DNA of 64,000 nt from Hetaerina americana (taxonomy: Eukaryota > Arthropoda > Insecta > Odonata > Calopterygidae). The notes under the pieces were generated by a model that was given only the letters and a program-made list of their open reading frames with translations, ran no database searches and had not been told where the DNA came from. The position numbers and the translations under genes are program-made. The stretch lies in the NCBI GenBank assembly GCA_022747635.1, contig JAKTNV010000019.1:9256501-9320500 (forward strand). Reading direction: 5' to 3'. This document shows positions 44,560 through 57,104 of the stretch, piece after piece. Positions within the stretch are counted from its first letter, which is position 1; the number at the start of each line of letters is the position of its first letter.

Positions 44560-45550
44560 ATCAAAATCTCCCCGCGGTCTCCCTGCTTTCTCCCCGCGGC
44601 CATTCCTCGTGCCTAAACCGTAGTCCCCCACCTCATCACCTTCCTACGCCGACCGTCGCATTCCAATCTCCCATCACTATCAAATGTTTACCTGCGGGAA
44701 CACACGCGATTATGTCCTCTAACTGATCGTATATCCTATCTACCTCTTCTTCCTTATGGTTGCTCGGTGGCATGTATACCTGAATAATAACCAAGTTCGT
44801 CGGTTCTGCTTTTATCTCCACTAGTAGTATTCTATCCGTTACCTGCTCTATGTTGACTACGATTCTTCCTACCTCTTCATTTAATACTATGGCAACCCAT
44901 CGTTGGCTCTCGTCCCCGCCGTTGTCTATTATTCTATACTGATCACTCCAGTAATCCCCGCTATCTTTCCATCTCACCTCGCATAGACCTAAAATATCTA
45001 TACTTCCCCTTTCCATCTCTCGCTTAATATTCTACAGTTTCCCTGCCCTCATCATTGTCCTAACATTCCGTGTTCCTATTCTAACTAATGTGGTCTTCTT
45101 CTTCTGCGTCTTATGTCCTGCTGCTACCGGTTTTCCCTTGCAAGGGTTTCGTGGGATGGCGACCGCGGAAGCCTTGCCTCCCCCGCTGCCGGGCACGACA
45201 CACGGCCGATTGGGCCGAGCCCCGTAGTTGCCAGGACTCAAAATCTCTGTATTGCCCACCATTTAAATCTTTGGAATGATAATTGAGGTGGTTTCCCGAT
45301 TCCTTCCTCAATGGTGTTTTTAACGTGACACCATCACTTACTGGCCGCCCCACTGGGGTCAGACGCCATTGCAGCCGCCTCACTGAGGAACAGACGCTGC
45401 GTGGACTACCTTTCGTCTGGCTCCTAACCTTCGACCTATCTGGCATGGGTGACCCTACCAGGAGCAATTATTATTATTCCCGCCAGCACAGCTCTAGGGG
45501 TCATCAGAACGCACAAGCCCTTCCACCACGTCAAGGTTGTAGTCCGGGGA
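44560..45550 (-). pseudogene. LINE-A 5' part with AP-type endonuclease
   Basis: On the minus strand the 5' region (45550-45262) leads into GTRNVRTMMRAGKL, then SIDILGLCEVRWKDSGDYWS, LVIIQVYMPPSN and IVMGDWNATVG. These are the N-R, E, Y-x-P and G-D-x-N motifs of the apurinic-like endonuclease that nicks LINE targets. It continues weakly to about 44590 (GDYGLGTRNGRGEK), after which the RT part is absent. A few frameshifts and stops are present (for example near 45030). The 5' end sits about 10 bp from mariner MLE2. Confidence 0.8.
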
Positions 45551-45560
45551 GGGATATGTA

Positions 45561-46313
45561 CGAGGGTCATCCGGAAAGTAGTACCCGTTCGTGAAATAAA
45601 GACACAAAAGTAAATATTAACAAACATAAAAAATTTTATTTGAAAGAGGATACTTTAAACTACTTCTCAACATAATCTCCAAGCAAATTAAGGCATTTGT
45701 CATAACGTGTGACAAGTTTCTGTATTCCTGCTGCATAGTCCTTCGCCGCCAGCTCATTGAGATACGCGAGGGACCCATCTTGCACAAATTTTTGCATAAT
45801 GCAGATGGTGTTTAACAATTTCATGAACAATTGTTCGAGAAACATTGGGAAAATGCTCACAGATGTCATCAATTGTGACGCGCCGATCGTTCCTCACGAA
45901 TTCGTCAACTGAGCTCACCAGTTGGTCTGTAATGACAGACGGTCTCTCCGAACGCTCATCGTCGTGTGTGTTCCCCCTCCCCATGTTGAAGTTGCGACAC
46001 CACCGCCGAACAGACGACTCGTCCATTACATTGTCTCCATACACCTCCTTTAATTGGCGATGAATATCACATGGGCGAACGTTTCTTGCATTGAGGAATT
46101 TAATCACTGCCCTCACTTCACAACTGGCGGCGTTCTCAATTTTTTTAAACATTGTAAACAATCACAGAAACAACACAGGCAATGCTAGCGTCACGCAACT
46201 TGGCTCAGAGAAGGCAGACAAGCCACTGAAGCTATCTGACCTCGTCCAGCGGCTACTCGCGTCGTCAGCACTTCATGCGGCACGAACGGGTACTACTGTC
46301 CGGATGACCCTCG
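45561..46313 (-). mobile_element. Internally deleted mariner element (MLE2)
   Basis: Inverted repeats begin CGAGGGTCATCCGGAAAGTA (from 45561), and the right end is its reverse complement with about one mismatch (ending 46313). The repeat extends through GTACCCGTTCGTG to roughly 35 bp. TA flanks both sides (45559-45560, 46314-46315). This 753-bp copy belongs to a different mariner family from MLE1. It keeps N-terminal and C-terminal transposase segments on the minus strand and lacks the catalytic centre. Confidence 0.92.
45754..46161 (-). CDS. Truncated mariner transposase, helix-turn-helix region
   Basis: This 135-codon frame from ATG covers RAVIKFLNARNVRPCDIHRQ, SSVRRWCRNFNMGRGNTHDD, ERSERPSVITDQLV, VTIDDICEHFPNVSRTIVHE and ICARWVPR. 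These are the paired helix-turn-helix DNA-binding domains and linker. It ends shortly after the W-V-P-R motif, before any catalytic aspartate. The C-terminal remnant (DGSLAYLNELAAKDYAAGIQ, YDKCLNLLGDYVEK) lies in another frame at 45660-45800. The DNA-binding half is intact and could in principle bind the family's inverted repeats. Confidence 0.75.
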   Translation of the reverse strand: MFTMFKKIENAASCEVRAVIKFLNARNVRPCDIHRQLKEVYGDNVMDESSVRRWCRNFNMGRGNTHDDERSERPSVITDQLVSSVDEFVRNDRRVTIDDICEHFPNVSRTIVHEIVKHHLHYAKICARWVPRVSQ

Positions 46314-46424
46314 TATGTATGTGTGTGTGTATATATATATGTATATATATACTCATATATACAGAAACATATATAAGGAAAAGGGATAGGAACACGTATA
46401 AAGGACGAACACAATAGAGGTGGG

Positions 46425-46510
46425 GAAGGCGGAATCGAACGGATCACAAGAGTAAAAATATTTCCTCAACCGGGACTCGAACACCGGATCTTTCCACTTT
46501 ATATACACAT
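46425..46510 (-). mobile_element. SINE fragment with tRNA B-box
   Basis: The minus strand reads GGTGTTCGAGTCCCGG in a tRNA-like setting (AAAGATCC before it). On the plus strand it is preceded by GGAATCGAACGG. It is flanked by TATG/TA repeats on both sides. No second copy was found, so this is only a probable SINE remnant. Confidence 0.4.
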
Positions 46511-46610
46511 GTATATACATATATGTATATATACATAATATGCATGTATATACATATAAGCTCATATATATACTCGTATATAATATGCACACATATACGC
46601 GCACGCATAT
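46505..46610. repeat. Degenerate TATA/CATA repeat
   Basis: Interrupted ATATAC/ATATG repeats of the same type as the array at 43953-44190. Confidence 0.75.
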
Positions 46611-46619
46611 TGGTGTATT

Positions 46620-47275
46620 CCGATTACACTTGATGCTGACGGGTGAGGAAATACGCTGAGTACACGCAGCCCATACCCTAGGTATCGGTTTTCCTCCCTC
46701 CGCGTCGTTTTTCCTTTCTTCGCCCTTAGAATCCAACAACCACCTTTCTTCGCCCCATCCCACTCCTCTACCTTTGTCCCTCAACCATCTCCCGCGACCC
46801 AAAAGCCCCAAGCGGCGACTTTCCTGAGTTACCACTTGGCCTCTTTCGAATCAACGCGAAACCCTTTCGGCATTTGTGGAAAGTGTCTCCTTATCCTAAT
46901 TCTCAGGCCTAGGCGAGCATGAATCGCGGCTGCATCCATTCTGATGCCTTCTTGCTCCCCGCATTTACTGCGCGAGTCACCCTCCACAGTGGCGCCATCA
47001 AACGAATTTTCTCATATATGTACATATACAGGTCAAATTCAATCGATGAAGGATGTGGGAACAGAGGTAAACGCTGCAGAGTGACCTAAAAATTTAGAAA
47101 GAGGTTCATCGGCTCATTCTTGACTTATAAGGGAGGAGTTGGGCCCTAACTTAGCTTGACGAGGCTAGATAACATCCCAGGAATAGGAAAAGAACCGTAA
47201 GCACGGTCTATACGCATGCCGCATGACTGTGCCCGCGGCAAAGGTATAGTTAATGATTATCGCCCAAGGAATGGA
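46620..47275. other. No recognised content
   Basis: Mixed composition with pyrimidine-rich parts (46680-46780). No coding or TE motif supported. Confidence 0.4.
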
Positions 47276-47279
47276 GCAG

Positions 47280-48110
47280 AAAGCACACGTATACCAACGA
47301 AAACATCATTTCGGATTTAGAAAGAGGATTGACGTGCGTGATGTCCCGGTAAAATCAAAGTTAACAATATGAATGACCGACCATAAGAGTGTAATTAAGA
47401 TATATATACAAATGTATGCATCGTGCACTCGGAGAAGGCGTTTGACAAATAAACTGGAAAAAATAAATAGAAACTTTTCAGGAGATAGGACTGGCATGAT
47501 AAACTAGTTATCTGGAACTTGTATCAGCATTCTACTTCTACAAGTTACCTTGCAAACCACAACCAGGACGTGTAGCAAGGCTGATCCAACAACATGTCTG
47601 TATCATTCAAAATTGGGTTCCACTTAATTTTTAGTCATTATATATCTTTTCGTTCGTTTTTCTTAAAATTTCTTTTCAAAGAACTGAAAAAGAAAAAAGA
47701 AGATTGCACAGATGTTGACAACGAATGAAGGGCCGAGATATTGTGTACTAGAAAGGAGGTTAAAAGTGGAGTGCCCGTTATCGCCTGTTCTGTTCCCTAC
47801 GCATATAAAGACCAAGGAAGGAAGGGCTGGAGTGAAATTAAGCGGATAACTTTTCAAATCGCTTAGATTTGCTCATGACGGAGCGTTAGTCAGCCGGTCA
47901 AAATAAATAAATAGATATGAGAGAATATGGGTTAAAAACTGGAGAGAGAAAATGCGAGTGTGTAATTCAGAGGCAAATCTTAGGAGGTTGAGTAGGAGGG
48001 AGCCTCGAAAAGGAGATTTGAAAATGGCACTTTCCCACATTCCCGGGTTGTGACTGAAGCGAAAAGAGAATGATGAAGCAAATATCATGAGAAGACGCGG
48101 CCAACGGGCA
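47280..48110 (+). pseudogene. Very old LINE-A RT relic
   Basis: Scattered but collinear traces occur in order on the plus strand: GFRKRIDV, then HSEKAFDK (motif A region), then WHDKLVIWNLYQHS, then ECPLSPVLFPTHIKT (motif B) and LRFAHDGALVS (motif C; A-H-D-G in place of A-D-D-Q). Frames change repeatedly and stops are frequent. The order and spacing match the LINE-A copy at 50123, which makes chance unlikely. Confidence 0.6.
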
Positions 48111-48114
48111 GTGA

Positions 48115-48840
48115 ACATAGGAGGAAGGAAGAGCGGCTGTGACTCTAGATTGGAAAACTAATGATTAGGCATACTCTTTCCATTTAATAGAATTTGTGGG
48201 ATTGAGGCACTGGTAATGTCAAAAAATCTATATGAAATAAAACAGGCAAAGTCTTGACCTGTCATTGAGGTAAGTACTCGAACTACTGCCAATAATAGAT
48301 AGAATTAGAAAATTAATAAGTCTCCTTCGATGCCACCAAAAATTTAATCCCTTAAGAGTTGTACTTGATGTTTTACAAAGAAAATGTCGGTAGACAAGGC
48401 ATACACCCATTTTGTAGTTCATCTGCTGGACTTCCCAGTGCCTATGGTCATTTCACATTAATTCAGTTTATTCGGGAAAGAATTCATGAGAATGATAAAC
48501 AGAGACCTGAACTAAAACGCTGACTAAATCTTTTTTTTTCTATTACGGAAAAGCAATTAAAATTATTGTTGTACCTCTAGTCCGCCTCATGAAACATGCT
48601 CTCTTTTCCAGTTTTCGATTAATCCGGAGAAAAAAATTAACCCTAATATAATTCAAAGCAAACGGAACTGGCTATAATAATTATTTGTCCTAAAATAAAC
48701 CTCCTACCTGTCAATTAACCAATAAATTATAATCGAATCGAGGCAAGCACTAAAGAGTATAGACACGTTCACGGATCGCTCCCAAATTCATAAAGCTTGT
48801 CGGAAGACCATGCATTTTCTTTCCTCGCAAATTCGACTCA
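48115..48840. other. No recognised content
   Basis: AT-rich DNA without supported features. Confidence 0.4.
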
Positions 48841-49700
48841 CGCGACACGACACGGAGTGCGGTGAGGGCACTTGGGCACCGCACGCACGACGCAGTCATC
48901 TACGCCCTAACAACACATCCGACGGCCTGTCTCGAGGTGCAGCCGCCTATCCGCTTCCGAAGCGACGACGGTCATTTTAATTCCTCGGACGCCATCCCAC
49001 ACGAACCCCCGTGGTGCCGTGCCGAGCGCGCACGCGTACCTGCTCCGCGTGCATCTCAATCCATCTTGCGATATCCTCCTCAGTCACGGATCCATCGCTC
49101 AAACCAAAAACCCCTCTTTCCCCCCCCCCCGCCCCGTCTGATCCCTTCTTCGCCACCCTTCGCCACCTCCCCACACCCACCGGTGGCAATTGTTGCCACG
49201 ATAACATTTGTGGATATACCCCGTACCTCCGGCGCGTCTTACCCCCGACCTCTCCCTCCCTCTCCCCGCGAGCCCTGCCTCCTTCCTCCCTGCGAGCAGT
49301 GACTCTGTTACGGGTGATTGTGTGTGTGTGAGGGAGAGTTTACGCCTGCCTGCCTGCATTCATGTGTGTGTGTGTGTGTGTGTCTGTATACGAAATCCCC
49401 CCACCCGCGATGCCGCAATGCGGGGGAATGGGCCGAGGGCACTTCTTCCCTCCACCTTCCTCTCGTCCTCTGACCTCTCTCCGCCCCCCCCCCCGTGCCG
49501 CCCCCGCTACGCTATCTCCGCCTGAGAGCACTCTCCTCACCAAAGCTTTCTTCGTGTGCTCCATCACAACCCCCCCCCCAACCCCCTCCTCGCCTACCGC
49601 AAACACCTCCCGCCCGCCTCCGAAGCCAGAGAGGACTAATCTTTTGGGCGGGTGAATTTGACGGTCGCACAATCTGAGAGAAGCAGCGGCAGTCCACCAT
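48841..49700. other. GC- and pyrimidine-rich island
   Basis: Contains C-runs (49120-49130, 49485-49495, 49569-49578), a (TG)n stretch at about 49363-49382 and many CpGs. Long frames exist on both strands in several registers, which is typical of stop-poor composition and not of a particular gene. A host promoter or first exon is possible but not shown. Confidence 0.4.
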
Positions 49701-49939
49701 TAGCACCTGTCTTCTTCGATTTAAGTTGACTTAACACTTGGAACTCTTGATGCGAACCATGAAATAATATCGCCTCCGTCCTCTTCCAACAGAGAGAAGA
49801 AGATACGTGGTACTCCAAAAAATAATCTCCCAAGAAAATTAACGGTCATAAATTGCACCAATGTACTTAATCACCAAATGGGCCATGTTGAGCAGTAGAT
49901 ATCTGTATGTGCAGGCAACTGTACCAGTCAATAGTTTTG

Positions 49940-50060
49940 TTTGGTGGAGCATCGGCCTGGCGAATCGAAGCTCCATGGTTCCACTCCCGGTCAAGGAAAG
50001 GTTAATCGGTCACCCACAGATAGCCTTTCCTATCATGTATTTCTCTTTTCAATGTATATG
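49940..50060 (+). mobile_element. Possible SINE fragment before a TA array
   Basis: TTTGGTGGAGCATCGGCCTG followed about 28 bp later by CATGGTTCCACTCCCGGTCA resembles a decayed tRNA A-box/B-box pair. It runs directly into TATG repeats and a (TA)n array. A single copy, so tentative. Confidence 0.35.
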
Positions 50061-50068
50061 TATGTATG

Positions 50069-50072
<4 letters not shown>

Positions 50073-50122
<50 letters not shown>
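50073..50122. repeat. (TA)n microsatellite
   Basis: About 25 TA units lying exactly at the 5' truncation point of the LINE-A copy that follows. Confidence 0.9.
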
Positions 50123-50125
<3 letters not shown>

Positions 50126-51294
50126 CCGTAGTGAGATTATTATTCGAGAGGAATATAGAACAAAACCAGGAGGTATTTGCCTGTTTCGTAGATTTCGAAA
50201 AAGCGTTATTGATAGAGTGGATTGGGAAAAACTAATGAGTATATTGAAGAAAATAGGAATAGATTGGAGGGAAAGGAGGCTAATCGGCAACCTGTACATG
50301 TCTCAGACTACTCAGGTGCGGGTGGGAAACGGGGATTCCAGATGGGCAGTGTTAGGAAGGGGCGTAAGGCAGGGTTGCCCATTATCACCGTTGCTGTTCA
50401 ACCTGCATGCAGAGGAAATGATCAAAGAGGCATGGGAAGAACTGGAGGTAGGAATGAAAGTGGGCGGGGAATTCGTAAAATCAGTTAGGTTTTCTGATGA
50501 CCAAACTTTAGTTTGTCAGTCAGCCAAGGGGTTGCAAGCATTGCTGAGTGAATTGGAAATTCAGTGCGAAAGGTGTGGGATGAAAATCAATATTAATAAA
50601 ACAAAGGTAATGCGATTTTCTGGAAAGGAAAAGGCTAAGCTAAACATTAAAATAGGAGGGCGAAAACTATAGCAGGTAAAACAGTTTACGTATCTCGGTA
50701 GTGTTTTGGACCAACACGGTCAAAGTAGTAGGGGCGTAAGGAGAAGAATTTCGCTTGGCAAAGAGGCTTTCACAAGGAGGAGGGAGTTGATGACAGGGAC
50801 ATTGAGTAAGGATGTTAAAAAAAGACTCGTGAAAACTTTCATATGGAGCGTAGCTATGTACGGCGCGGAAACGTGGTAATTGAAGCAGGATGATAGACGT
50901 AGACTGGAGGCTTTTGAAATGTGGGTGTGGAGAAGAATGGAGAAGGTGAAATGGGCAGAGAAGAAAACAAATGAGGAAGTACTTGACATGGTGGGCGAAG
51001 AAAGGGGTTTGTTGGGAGAAATCCTATGGAGGCAGGAAAAGTGGAGTAAGGGGGTATTGACCGGCAGTGGGATGTTGAAGACTGTGATTGAGGGGAGAAT
51101 GTTAGGCAAAAGAGGAAAGGGAAGGAACAGGATAGGGTTGTTGGACGGGATGAAGGGAGGAAGGAAGTACTCAGAGATGAAGAGGGACCTGATATAGAGT
51201 AGGATGATGGATTTTTTGTTTTGTTAGGAGTAATAAAATGTTTGTTTGGTAGTTGTGTCCATCCAAAAACCTACCTTTACCGGTAGATTACCTT

Positions 51295-51300
<6 letters not shown>
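50123..51300 (+). pseudogene. LINE-A reverse transcriptase, best-preserved copy
   Basis: The RT runs through VDWEKLMSILKKIGIDWRER, RQGCPLSPLLFNLHAEEM (motif B) and VRFSDDQTLV (motif C, with Ser where F-A-D-D is usual). Then come KININKTKVMRFSGKEKAK, FTYLGSVLDQHGQ and YGAETW, and a C-terminus with EAFEMWVWRRMEKVKW and GRMLGKRGKGRNRIGLLDG. The frame is open to about 50672, broken by a stop, then open again in pieces to 51197. The 3' UTR ends with CCGGTAGATTACCTT and an A-run at 51295, so the 3' end is complete. The 5' end is truncated at the TA array. Confidence 0.85.
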
Positions 51301-51309
<9 letters not shown>

Positions 51310-51340
<31 letters not shown>

Positions 51341-51372
51341 TATATATATATATACTATATATATATATATGT
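51310..51372. repeat. (TA)n microsatellite
   Basis: TA repeats with two CT-bearing interruptions, running from the LINE-A poly(A) tail to the SINE-B start. Confidence 0.9.
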
Positions 51373-51376
51373 ATAT

Positions 51377-51654
51377 GTGGGTCTTGGTAGTCCAGGGGCT
51401 AGAGCCTTTGACTACTGACCGGAGGGTCCCGGGTTTGATTACCGTTCAAGGCACTCTGGGCCCAATCAGCTCCACCAAAGCTATGTGATTTTTCGGGTGC
51501 CAGGTCTTTCTGGGAAACCATAACCGGCATAGGGAAAGGAACTGCCCCCCTACCCTGATGTGTGAATTTCATACGCCCTATAGGGCTTAGTACTGGGTGA
51601 ACTCTACCATCACCCATACCAAACTGACCTTCGGGTTGATTACTGTGTTAATGG

Positions 51655-51657
<3 letters not shown>
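51377..51657 (+). mobile_element. tRNA-derived SINE (SINE-B) copy 2
   Basis: Parallels 44191-44490 throughout: GGTAGTCCAGGGGCTAGAG (A-box region), GGGTTTGATTACCG (B-box), GCTATGTGATTTTT, GGGAAAGGAACTG, TATAGGGCTTAGTA and the ending GGTTGATTACTGTGTTAATG. TA arrays adjoin both ends. Confidence 0.87.
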
Positions 51658-52051
<394 letters not shown>

Positions 52052-52084
52052 TGTGCCGCTCGTATGAGTTTTTCCGGACAATCG

Positions 52085-52086
<2 letters not shown>

Positions 52087-52136
<50 letters not shown>
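52087..52136. repeat. (TA)n microsatellite
   Basis: About 25 TA units followed by TATG/CATA variants. Confidence 0.9.
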
Positions 52137-52142
<6 letters not shown>

Positions 52143-52179
52143 GTATACATACACACATGTATATTTTTTCTATCTTTTC

Positions 52180-52255
52180 CCAGAAGAAGGTTGTTTCGCC
52201 GCCGAAAATTTGGAATACGGGTGACTGTCATGTGTTTGTGTTTCTCCGTGTTTTT
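52180..52255 (+). other. Further PLE-end-like hairpin
   Basis: AGAAGAAGGTTGTTTCGCCG then CCGAAAAT, followed by GTGTTTGTGTTTCTCCGTG. This resembles the terminal-sequence pattern of the neighbouring palindrome but has a weaker stem. Confidence 0.3.
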
Positions 52256-52264
52256 GTTGGCTAG

Positions 52265-55200
52265 CGGTACTCATTCTTAATCACATCAGTTGGACTCTCT
52301 TACTCGATACATGCACCCCAATTCCTAATAAAACCCTAAAAATGGTGAAACCATTCACTAGGGCATGGGTCTAAAAAATTTGATAGGGAAATACAAATAA
52401 GAGGCAAATAATATTGTATTGTATTAAAATTCTCGTTATTCTACCAGCTAAGGAATGTTTTTGGGAGGAGACAGGCTATCAAACCATATATTTCTCTTCT
52501 CCCTTGCCTCTCATAGAAAACACAAACTGAAAATGGGCATTAAAATAATTCCGCACACTCTCTTTCTTCTATTACTATAGCCAGCAGGCCTACCCCTTTC
52601 TTGTTCTCTTCTCTACAATAGTCTCTCGCATTATTAGTATGCATGCAGTCCGAAAATACCGGCGAGCTGAGACACAACACGTGGCATTAGAGGAAAAGGT
52701 TCTCACTCAGAAAACGCATAAAAACGTCACTAACACTGGGATTCAAGCGTTCAGGCTCTCCATACATGTTTGCCAGGGGAAGAGAGTCGTTTGATAAATT
52801 AAATGTTCATTAACATTTTTTGTCGTGTTTAATTTTATTATTCTTTTACGGATTTTAAAATTTGAAGGGTTCCAATTGGACAGTGGCTATAACAATGTGC
52901 TTCTAGGGCAAATAGAAATTGCGGAGCATAAATTAAAACCGTTTCGTTCAGTAACTTAAGAGGTAAATTCTGAATTGCTTTGATATCAAAGGCTATATTA
53001 ATAGTGTTTTGGAACTCATCAGTGAGTAGAGACGCGTGAACGAAAGCGGCTATAGCCAAATTGTTTGTACTTAACACATTTGGGTTGAAATATTTGAGTT
53101 TATAAAGTTAAAGCAATTGAAACTGAATTAGAAAAGGAGTGGGGATTCGTAAAAAAAATATACGACCGCATCCTCCCTCACGCTTTCTAAAAATAAATAA
53201 AAAAGAGGAACGGGAGAAAATAAAACCAATCAAGCAGAGCTAACTTACAGGGACTTACGTGAAACGATGGAATACGACTATGAAGAGAGTCGGGAAAAAT
53301 CTAAAAGAGTAATTCATGGACGCTATTGTTTTTTAAAGCAACGTCGATCTGTCTGGCAGTGATTGGTCGGAGGAATAATAACCCAGTGACTGCGGTGTCT
53401 GACGGAACATCTGTCCTCGGGTGATCAAAAGCCTTCCCGTAAACACGCATTCATCGAACGCACACACGAGCGCTGTATAAATTCCGCCATAATAGCCTTT
53501 GATCGTGTGCGTGCGCAGACATACGCGAATATCCCCATCTGCAATTTTGAAAATACACTTTCGATTTTTCGTTTGAGTGAGTTAATCCGATGCTTCATAA
53601 AAAATGACTTAAGGTAACGCTCCACCAGAAATTTTTCAAGGCTTCGATTGTGTTTAGTTAGATCGAAAAAAAATCGTGTCGGAAAATTCCAGCGGCGAAT
53701 AAAGATCACGGAGCAATGTTGATATTTGAAGTTATCAAGAATAGAGCATAAAATTTTGAATCGTAAAATAAAGGTGAACCGTTATTTAATTTTCTCACAG
53801 ACTACTAAATTACATACAAGTAATATGTAACTCTATGCTATGGACATATTTTTCCAAAGGGTGGGTAGTTGTGAAGTTTACAACAAATATATTTCAAAAT
53901 GAAAAATGCTACTTCGCAGAATGCCACTTTTGTGTCATGTGATTGATGAAACAACAGAGGCTGGCTGAACACACAAAGACACAGACGAGTTTGGCCGAAG
54001 AAAGATATGGGCAAAGAGCTACGAAGGACCAAACCCAAAGTTGATGAAGGGGATCTATGAAAATCATGGTAAATGATGAGTAGAACTCAGCATTAAATGC
54101 CACCATTCAAATACAAGTGGAAAAGTAACATAATCACTGCTGGTATTGGCATTCTATCGCTTAAGGTACATTGTCTCTCCTATCAAAACAACCTCATATC
54201 CGACACTACAATACAGTGCTTCTTAATTCATTCCACATTAAAATGTATCCAAACATTATTTTATACATAAAAGAGAAATGGTGTATGGTATTATCGAATT
54301 TGTACTTTTACTATTATTTTCATGAAAAATATCTGTGCAGAGCAAAAATAAAGGTCGACTGAAAATGCCTTACACAAGAGTTTCAATCGTATTAAATGGC
54401 GTATGGTATAACGCAATTGAGTTTTATGGACACGAAAACTTTATGATTATTACAATGAAAGTTCACACTCTTGAAGAAGAAAACTAGAGTTCGAAAAGGA
54501 ACAATATGAGAAACGTTTGGTGGCGAGCGTATTTTGAGTCTCGCCAAATACTACCTTAAACATCTAATTATAATCAAGATTAATCAATGAAATTTGAGCA
54601 TAAAAAAATCATCACTCTCTTATTGTTACATGAACCCATCTTTAATGCGGATATTGTTTCAATGTAAACCAAGCATTCCTTCCATTCCACGTAAACCGAT
54701 GTTCAATCTTTTTTGCCATGCATAACATCTTTTCCTCATTAAATCCAAGTTTGAAGTTGAAAATGTCAATATATAAAAAACTATTCAATGCCAACTTGTT
54801 AGTGAACGATAGTTAACAATTTTACGGCGATGAAGCTGAAAAAAACTTACGGAAGAGAATAAATTAGGTTCACAGTTCTTATTGATTTCCTAGTGAAGCT
54901 TTGAAGATTTTATTTTTTAAATAATTTCCTCTAATCAAGTTATCGCAATCTTTCGTTTGGCAGATGAATTTTCACATTAGTAATATTACTTGTCTCCATG
55001 AATTTATTCATCGCTTTTGGTATCTAAGAAATATACCTAACTATATCATATTCAGTAAATTTTATAGAACCAGGCAATTAATATTTTATTCTTAAAAGTA
55101 TTGTAATTTATTTTTACAATCCTTCTTGAAGAAAAAACATATTTTTACAGATATTAACCAAGGGGAATATCTTATTGGACACACGGTGTAATGTAGGAAG

Positions 55201-57100
55201 AAAAAAAAACATCGTAATGCATCCTTTTTCAAAATTATTACTCAACGCTTTATGAACGACTTTAGATTCCACGAGATTATTATAGAAATAGATCCATATT
55301 AGCTTAGAAGAGCATCAGAAGGGCTAAGCATTTCACGCTTACTTTTCAGATAACACTGTTTGAAAATATGATACATTAACCAACTGCTCTCCACTCTAAA
55401 GCTTGGCGATGGAAATATTGCTCTTCACTTAATTATGGCTTTCTTCGAAGAGACATCAGTTTCAAATCTTTGAGTTAATGGATGCTCAAAACTCATGGAT
55501 GACAAATGAAGAACTTCCGAATGGATATTTAACATTATGGTGTTTTTCGTTCAGGCAGTGTATCTCCACCCTCATAGAAATTTATTCAGTTAGTCTATTT
55601 TATACTATTTAAAAATGAATGTTGCCCCTGTCACTGCCGACTAGTATCCTATTATTTACGTATTGTTGTCAATTTTAGAGAAATCGGACTCTGTTTTTGC
55701 CATCCCCAGAGCAGATGTTCCTCTCCTTCCACTCCGAGCCGTGGCGATAGCTGCCAACCCAAAGGCTCGGCGAGTGTGTTGAAGATAACAGAAGGAAGAA
55801 ACGGGGAGCAGTGATGTGTACCGTGGAGTAGTGCGATAAAGAAATAGGATGATAGTGAAAACCTTTGAATTGGTTTGGAGTTTAGGAGTCATAATCAAAG
55901 GGAAATTAATAAAATCTAAACATGTTATTTTCAAATTAAACATGAATTTCATTGACTGCTTCGTATTCTATGAATGGGACATATAATTTGGCAAAAAGTG
56001 CAATTTATCTATTGGATAAATATGGAAAAGGTAATCATCGCATGATCTGAAGTATTTTTATGATCAGAAATAACTCGGGAAAACTTTTATCTACCCATGA
56101 TTACCATTAAAAGGCCAATTCAAGAAAATAGATGGGAAAACTTGTCATTTTTCAATAAATAGGTATTAAAATTATATTTTTGGAATAAAAACAAAGTAAT
56201 AAACAAGTACTACCTCTAGTGGTCCAGTAGGTATTATCACCTCAGCCAATTCGTGCAATGAGTTTTCAAGGTCCACCAGATCTTTGGGTTGTCGTCAAAC
56301 TATTTAATGTGTACATCGATGAAAAATGATAAACTTTTGAAACTGAAAACCATGATTGCAATAGAAATTATATTGGCATGATGAAGTTGATTATTCACGG
56401 AAATTCAATGCACGTACATTCAATGTGGATCGCCCACTGCGGTGGGTCTACGCAAGCAGTGAGCGAATTAATAGTGAGTAATATTTTGTAAATAAATCTA
56501 AAAGGAAGGTTTAAAGACGCTAATGGTTTTTTTCTACACGAAAAACAAATATGGTCACAGCAATTGAGGAATATTAGATGCAAGTAACACCCATAAGTCC
56601 CTGTCATCGTGGGCCAGCCCGATTATATACTTTTAATTGTATACGTTTAATTACCGTTTCCCACATGCCATAAAGTCCAAGAGGATAGAAAATTAACAAA
56701 CCGTCTGCGAAAAGGCGTGAAACCGTTTTAATGTTATTTTTACTGCCTGAATCTTCTTCTAATTCAAGGAAAAAATGTTCCCAATTTCAGCCCAACGCTC
56801 CCGCAATGATCTAAACGTTCACAAACCTGACTTTCATCTCAAGCCTTGATTGCCTTGGGGAAAAAACTCACCCATCCCAGCGGCAACTGCTGCCCTCATC
56901 GACCCCACACCCCGCTCACCACCGGACCAACCCACCCCCGTAGACTCTCTCCCTCTCTCTCTCACCAATACTCTCTTCACTCTCTCTTTCTCTCTCTATC
57001 CGCTACCCTACACCTTGGAATCACATATTTCTTACAATTCTCTGAGCACATACACTGAAGTTGAAGATACGTGCGTTTAAGACAATATAACTACACAACG
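52265..57100. other. Long AT-rich stretch, nothing recognised
   Basis: No TE motif, tandem array or convincing gene was found in 4.8 kb, apart from a short CT-run near 56950-57000. This is the longest unexplained piece of the window and the most likely place for unique host sequence. Confidence 0.45.
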
Positions 57101-57104
57101 AAGA

